Notes under the pieces: model-generated
What the model saw: only the letters and a program-made list of their open reading frames with translations
Told to the model about the DNA's origin: nothing
Database searches by the model: none
Shown: positions 6,884 to 9,554 of the stretch, piece by piece
Numbering within the stretch: the first letter of the stretch is position 1
Layout: the number at the start of each line of letters is the position of its first letter
Source: Crocinitomicaceae bacterium
Lineage (GTDB): Bacteria > Bacteroidota > Bacteroidia > Flavobacteriales_D > Crocinitomicaceae
Reading direction: 5' to 3'
NCBI GenBank assembly: GCA_002696025.1
Contig: NZQU01000076.1
Location: 1-9,554, forward strand
Length of the DNA stretch: 9,554 nucleotides
Position numbers and translations under genes: made by a program

Positions 6884-9168
6884 AAGGAATATTTCATTCC
6901 AAAAAAGAACCGAATACCTTGGTTTGGTGCATAAACATAAGATGGATCAAATGTTAATGCATAAGGATTTTGTTGTGTTGCGATTACATTGCCATTAGAA
7001 TCAAATTGAACATTGTTATCAAATGGATCATTTGCCCTAGCAATAATGAAAGCAGTACTCTTATTTGGCGTCCAATTTAGCAAGTTTTTAACTCCAGTAT
7101 ATAACTCTAATTTATTTTTAAAAGTTTTACTTATTTTAATGTTTTGAATACTGAACCAAGGTGAATAAGTGTTTCTTGGATCCAATTCACCTAATAACGG
7201 AAGCATCATCGGACTATATAAATTTCCCGTATAATTGAAGACAAGTCCAAGTGAGTTCATTTTATATTGAACAGACCATGTTCCAGAAAATTTTTCGGTT
7301 AAATATTGATATTTTTTAATATTGTTTTCAATACTGTACATGTCAATTAAAGTACCTCCAATTCTTGTTGTAAATGCATTGTTTATTTTAATATTTAAAT
7401 TTAATGATGCGCCACGTGATATAGCATACCCATCTAGGTTTGAATACAATATCTTGTTAACATCAGTGTCATAATCAGGTATTATTTTATTTTCAAAATA
7501 AGTATAAAACAGACTGGCATCAATATTAATACTGCTTATTTTTTCAGTATAAATTCTTTGCTCAAAATTAATGTTTCCATTCCAGGATGTTTCTGGGCTT
7601 AATTCTTCTGAAAAAACCACATCTCTAGCTCCTGTAAGTGCTGCATGATCTTCAGTGAAAACATTTGCAATTCTATAGCCATTACCAATACTTAGCCTAA
7701 GAATGCTTTTTTTATCAATAGAATTTATTTTGTAATTAAGTCTTGGGCTAAAAATGTTTCCATGCAATTGATGATAATCATATCGAAAACCAAGAAGTAA
7801 TTTATTTCTTGAATTAAATTTAATTTCATCTTGAATGAATAAACCTGGCAAAATTGATTTATTGATTTCATTAACAATAGTACCATTATTATTAGTCGAT
7901 TCTGTTGCAGGTGTGCTGTCGTCATATGATGTATATCTTAACGCTGCACCAATTAAAATATCATGATTTTCATATAATTTATTCCATGTCAATTGATTAA
8001 ATAAGATATATTGATTTGCTTTAAATTTAATGTTTCCATAGTAGCTATCATGATCATGTCCATTTGCACTAAACATATAAATTATTTTTTCTCTAAAAGG
8101 AAGCTGATAAGACCCAAATGTTTCCCATCTTTTAGTGAAAATAGATTCACCATATATACTATCACTTCCTCTAAATAAATCATTCCAATTCATTTCTCCT
8201 CCCCATCTGTTTTCATATATATATCTTGCAGCTAATGAAAATATGCGATTGTCTTTTCTTTCAAAATTCCATTTGTTAAATATTGATACCCTGTTTTGAA
8301 GTGTCACATCAGTAAAACCATCAGAATTGTTGTCAATAGGTAAATTGTAATTGTAATAATTTAATCCAATTAATGAGATGCTTTTATTACCAACTTTAAA
8401 TTTAGTAGATAAATCTAAGTTCAGTTCAGCCCATGAAGTTCCAAATATATCTGTTGAAAATGATTTAGAATTATCAGGCTTTTTTGTTATTACGTTGATC
8501 AATCCACCAACAGCTTCACTTCCATATAAAGTAGATGCAGGTCCCTTTATCACTTCAATACGATCAATTAATGATTTCGGTATTCCACTTAGCCCATAAA
8601 CAGTTGAAAGTCCACTCACAATTGGCATTCCATCTATAAGTACCATGGTGTATGGTCCTTCAAGTCCGTTAATCTGAATATCCCCAGTATTACATATGTT
8701 ACAATTTAATTGAGGTCTTATTCCATTAACATTTTGAAGGGCATCAAACATTGAAGGGTTTGGATTTGAATTAAAAAACTCACTAGAGTATATTTCTACA
8801 GGAGCTGAACTTTCAAGTTTTGAAACTTCTTTTAAATTACTAGATATTACAACTTCATCTATATTTGAAACATCTTCATTTAGCTTAATATCAACTCGAA
8901 TAGATTCCCCATTTATTATTTTATGTATTGATTTATGAGATTTTAATCCTTTTTCATCTATATATATTATATATTTTCCATCAACTAGATTGTTAAATTC
9001 AAAATAACCTGTCTTATCTGTTTTGGTAACAAGATTATGGTTAATTAAATAAACCTCTATATCTGAAGCTTTATGATTTTTTAAATATACATATCCATCA
9101 ATTTTTCTATTTTGAGAATATGAGATTATAGAAATCAGACAAAATATTATAATGAATAAACTTTTGAT
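6880..9168 (-). CDS. TonB-dependent outer-membrane receptor, no canonical start codon
   Basis: This is a gated outer-membrane importer powered by TonB-ExbBD. Numbering from an ATC codon at 9166-9168 gives 762 residues: a signal peptide (IKSLFIIIFCLISIISYSQ, 1-19), a carboxypeptidase-regulatory-like domain (about 23-97, with KTDKTGYFEFNNLVDGKY), a TonB-box-like DEVVISS (104-110), and a plug with INGLEGPYTMVLIDGMPI, VYGLSGIP and IEVIKGPASTLYG. A barrel of about 500 residues follows, ending in the usual Phe (FFFGMKYSF). The plug has a CxxC (Cys156 and Cys159). The frame is open from 9174, but no ATG, GTG or TTG occurs in it until Met140 (8749-8751), which lies inside the plug and cannot be the true start. 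ATC fits a lost ATG, since MKSLF would be a normal start; ATA at 9172-9174 is the alternative. The divergent DtxR-family gene and shared operator suggest import of a metal, haem or metallophore. The exact substrate is unknown. Confidence 0.85.
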   Translation of the reverse strand: MKSLFIIIFCLISIISYSQNRKIDGYVYLKNHKASDIEVYLINHNLVTKTDKTGYFEFNNLVDGKYIIYIDEKGLKSHKSIHKIINGESIRVDIKLNEDVSNIDEVVISSNLKEVSKLESSAPVEIYSSEFFNSNPNPSMFDALQNVNGIRPQLNCNICNTGDIQINGLEGPYTMVLIDGMPIVSGLSTVYGLSGIPKSLIDRIEVIKGPASTLYGSEAVGGLINVITKKPDNSKSFSTDIFGTSWAELNLDLSTKFKVGNKSISLIGLNYYNYNLPIDNNSDGFTDVTLQNRVSIFNKWNFERKDNRIFSLAARYIYENRWGGEMNWNDLFRGSDSIYGESIFTKRWETFGSYQLPFREKIIYMFSANGHDHDSYYGNIKFKANQYILFNQLTWNKLYENHDILIGAALRYTSYDDSTPATESTNNNGTIVNEINKSILPGLFIQDEIKFNSRNKLLLGFRYDYHQLHGNIFSPRLNYKINSIDKKSILRLSIGNGYRIANVFTEDHAALTGARDVVFSEELSPETSWNGNINFEQRIYTEKISSINIDASLFYTYFENKIIPDYDTDVNKILYSNLDGYAISRGASLNLNIKINNAFTTRIGGTLIDMYSIENNIKKYQYLTEKFSGTWSVQYKMNSLGLVFNYTGNLYSPMMLPLLGELDPRNTYSPWFSIQNIKISKTFKNKLELYTGVKNLLNWTPNKSTAFIIARANDPFDNNVQFDSNGNVIATQQNPYALTFDPSYVYAPNQGIRFFFGMKYSF

Positions 9169-9194
9169 AACTATTTATTTTTAAATTAGATTTG

Positions 9195-9202
9195 CAAAAA
9201 TA
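9195..9202 (-). promoter_or_regulatory. TAnnTTTG -7 element of the receptor gene
   Basis: Read leftward this is TATTTTTG, a full match to the Bacteroidota -7 consensus TAnnTTTG. Transcription would begin near 9188-9190, leaving a leader of about 15-20 bases to the ATC/ATA codons at 9168-9174. This supports translation starting there. The -33 position (about 9223-9226) reads TAAG leftward, a poor match to TTTG. The palindromic operator fills the spacer and this -33 region. Confidence 0.5.
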
Positions 9203-9205
9203 ATA

Positions 9206-9225
9206 AAGTTAGGCATACCTAACTT
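9206..9225. promoter_or_regulatory. DtxR/MntR-type operator palindrome
   Basis: AAGTTAGGCATACCTAACTT has perfect 8-base arms around a 4-base centre. The TTAGG and CCTAA half-sites are those of known DtxR/IdeR-family operators (consensus TTAGGTTAGGCTAACCTAA), though the spacing here is tighter. It ends 15 bases before the start of a DtxR-family gene and covers the -33/-7 spacer of the divergent receptor promoter. One bound repressor could therefore shut off both genes when the metal is plentiful. The palindrome and its position are seen directly; the binding protein is inferred from the neighbour. Confidence 0.72.
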
Positions 9226-9240
9226 ATTAATTCCATAAAA

Positions 9241-9554
9241 ATGTCATTAGCGGAAGAAAATTATTTAAAAGCTTTGTATCATCTAATTTTTGAAAAAGAA
9301 GGTCAAAATGAAGCAAGAACGAGTGAATTGGCAAATTTGCTTAAAGTTAGACCTGCTAGTGTCAATGATATGCTCAAAAAAATGAAAGAAAAGAGCTTAA
9401 TTTCTTATGAAAAATATGGGAAAATAAGATTGACAAATAATGGAAAAAAAATAGCTATTAATATCATAAGGAAACATAGGTTATGGGAAACTTTTCTATA
9501 TGAAAAATTAGATTTTACATGGGGAGAAGTTCATGATGTTGCTGAACAGCTTGA
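9241..9554 (+). CDS. DtxR/MntR-family metal-dependent transcriptional repressor, 3'-truncated
   Basis: This is a cytoplasmic metal-sensing repressor; 104 residues are visible before the window ends. Residues 1-65 form the winged helix domain, beginning AEENYLKALYHL. The recognition-helix region is at about 37-54 (RPASVNDMLKKMKEKSLI) and the wing at YEKYGKIRLTNNGKK. The dimerisation/metal domain starts with RKHRLWETFL and EVHDVAEQL. His79, Glu83 and His98 fall at the same numbers as DtxR ligands. Position 102 is Glu, not the Cys102 of DtxR, resembling the Glu of MntR. The N-terminal ligand site (Met10 in DtxR, Asp8 in MntR) is Asn7 here. Iron or manganese is therefore likely, but the sequence does not decide which. 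The missing part should hold the remaining ligands and possibly an SH3-like FeoA domain. It is divergent from the TonB receptor with an operator-like palindrome between, implying autoregulation and receptor control. No strong own promoter is visible. Confidence 0.93.
   Translation, partial: MSLAEENYLKALYHLIFEKEGQNEARTSELANLLKVRPASVNDMLKKMKEKSLISYEKYGKIRLTNNGKKIAINIIRKHRLWETFLYEKLDFTWGEVHDVAEQL

Noticed and set aside
8378..8599. Open frame on the + strand opposite the receptor plug
   Set aside because: It is an antisense shadow of the receptor coding sequence, with no recognisable domain and no promoter.
6880..8751. Receptor CDS beginning at the ATG at 8749-8751
   Set aside because: This start would remove the signal peptide, regulatory-like domain, TonB box and the start of the plug, all of which are encoded in the same open frame upstream.
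9184..9216. ATG at 9214-9216 (leftward, in frame with the receptor) as its start codon
   Set aside because: Two in-frame TAA codons (9181-9183 and 9175-9177) separate it from the signal peptide. It also lies inside the operator palindrome and upstream of the predicted -7 element.
9220..9227. TAACTTAT as the -7 element of the repressor gene
   Set aside because: It matches only four of the six defined bases of TAnnTTTG and the nearest TTTG upstream (9191-9194) is 25 bases away. It is too weak to list as a feature.

Overview
The window comes from an AT-rich member of the Bacteroidota, most likely of the Flavobacteriia/Flavobacteriales type. The evidence is a SusC/RagA-style TonB-dependent receptor with an N-terminal carboxypeptidase-regulatory-like domain, two outer-membrane beta-barrel proteins with the PorV-like or HhH-barrel architecture typical of this phylum, TAnnTTTG-type promoter elements, and a near absence of Shine-Dalgarno sequences. 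No RNA gene, insertion sequence, phage gene or CRISPR array is visible. Coding density is very high; the only gaps are 45, 54 and about 70 bases.

Left block (1-2567, + strand): the C-terminal two thirds of a FabF-type 3-oxoacyl-ACP synthase II, cut at its active-site cysteine by the window edge. An ABC ATPase with a TOBE-like tail but no permease beside it follows, then a six-helix YihY/BrkB-family membrane protein. These three overlap by 7 and 14 bases and look like one translationally coupled unit. A weak hairpin spans the yihY stop codon.

Middle block (2574-6883, + strand): a good Bacteroidota-type promoter lies directly in front of rimO, whose product methylthiolates ribosomal protein S12. 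Two envelope genes follow: a 272-residue PorV/FadL-like barrel, and a 694-residue outer-membrane barrel with an N-terminal ComEA-like helix-hairpin-helix module whose hairpin glycines are missing. The last two overlap by one base (TAATG).

Right block (6880-9554): a large TonB-dependent receptor runs leftward and overlaps the stop of the HhH-barrel gene by four bases. Divergent from it is the start of a DtxR/MntR-family metal-dependent repressor. Between them is a perfect 8+8 base inverted repeat, AAGTTAGGCATACCTAACTT, with the TTAGG/CCTAA half-sites of DtxR-family operators. It sits just upstream of a TAnnTTTG element that points at the receptor. This reads as a metal-uptake module: the repressor senses cytoplasmic Fe or Mn and controls both itself and an outer-membrane metal or metallophore receptor. 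The receptor reading frame is intact through the signal peptide, but its first codon is ATC (or ATA), not a standard start. That is the strangest feature of the window.

I found no clearly unprecedented system. The points most worth following are the start-codon-less receptor with its operator, the degenerate HhH outer-membrane protein pair, and the orphan ABC ATPase coupled to fabF and yihY.
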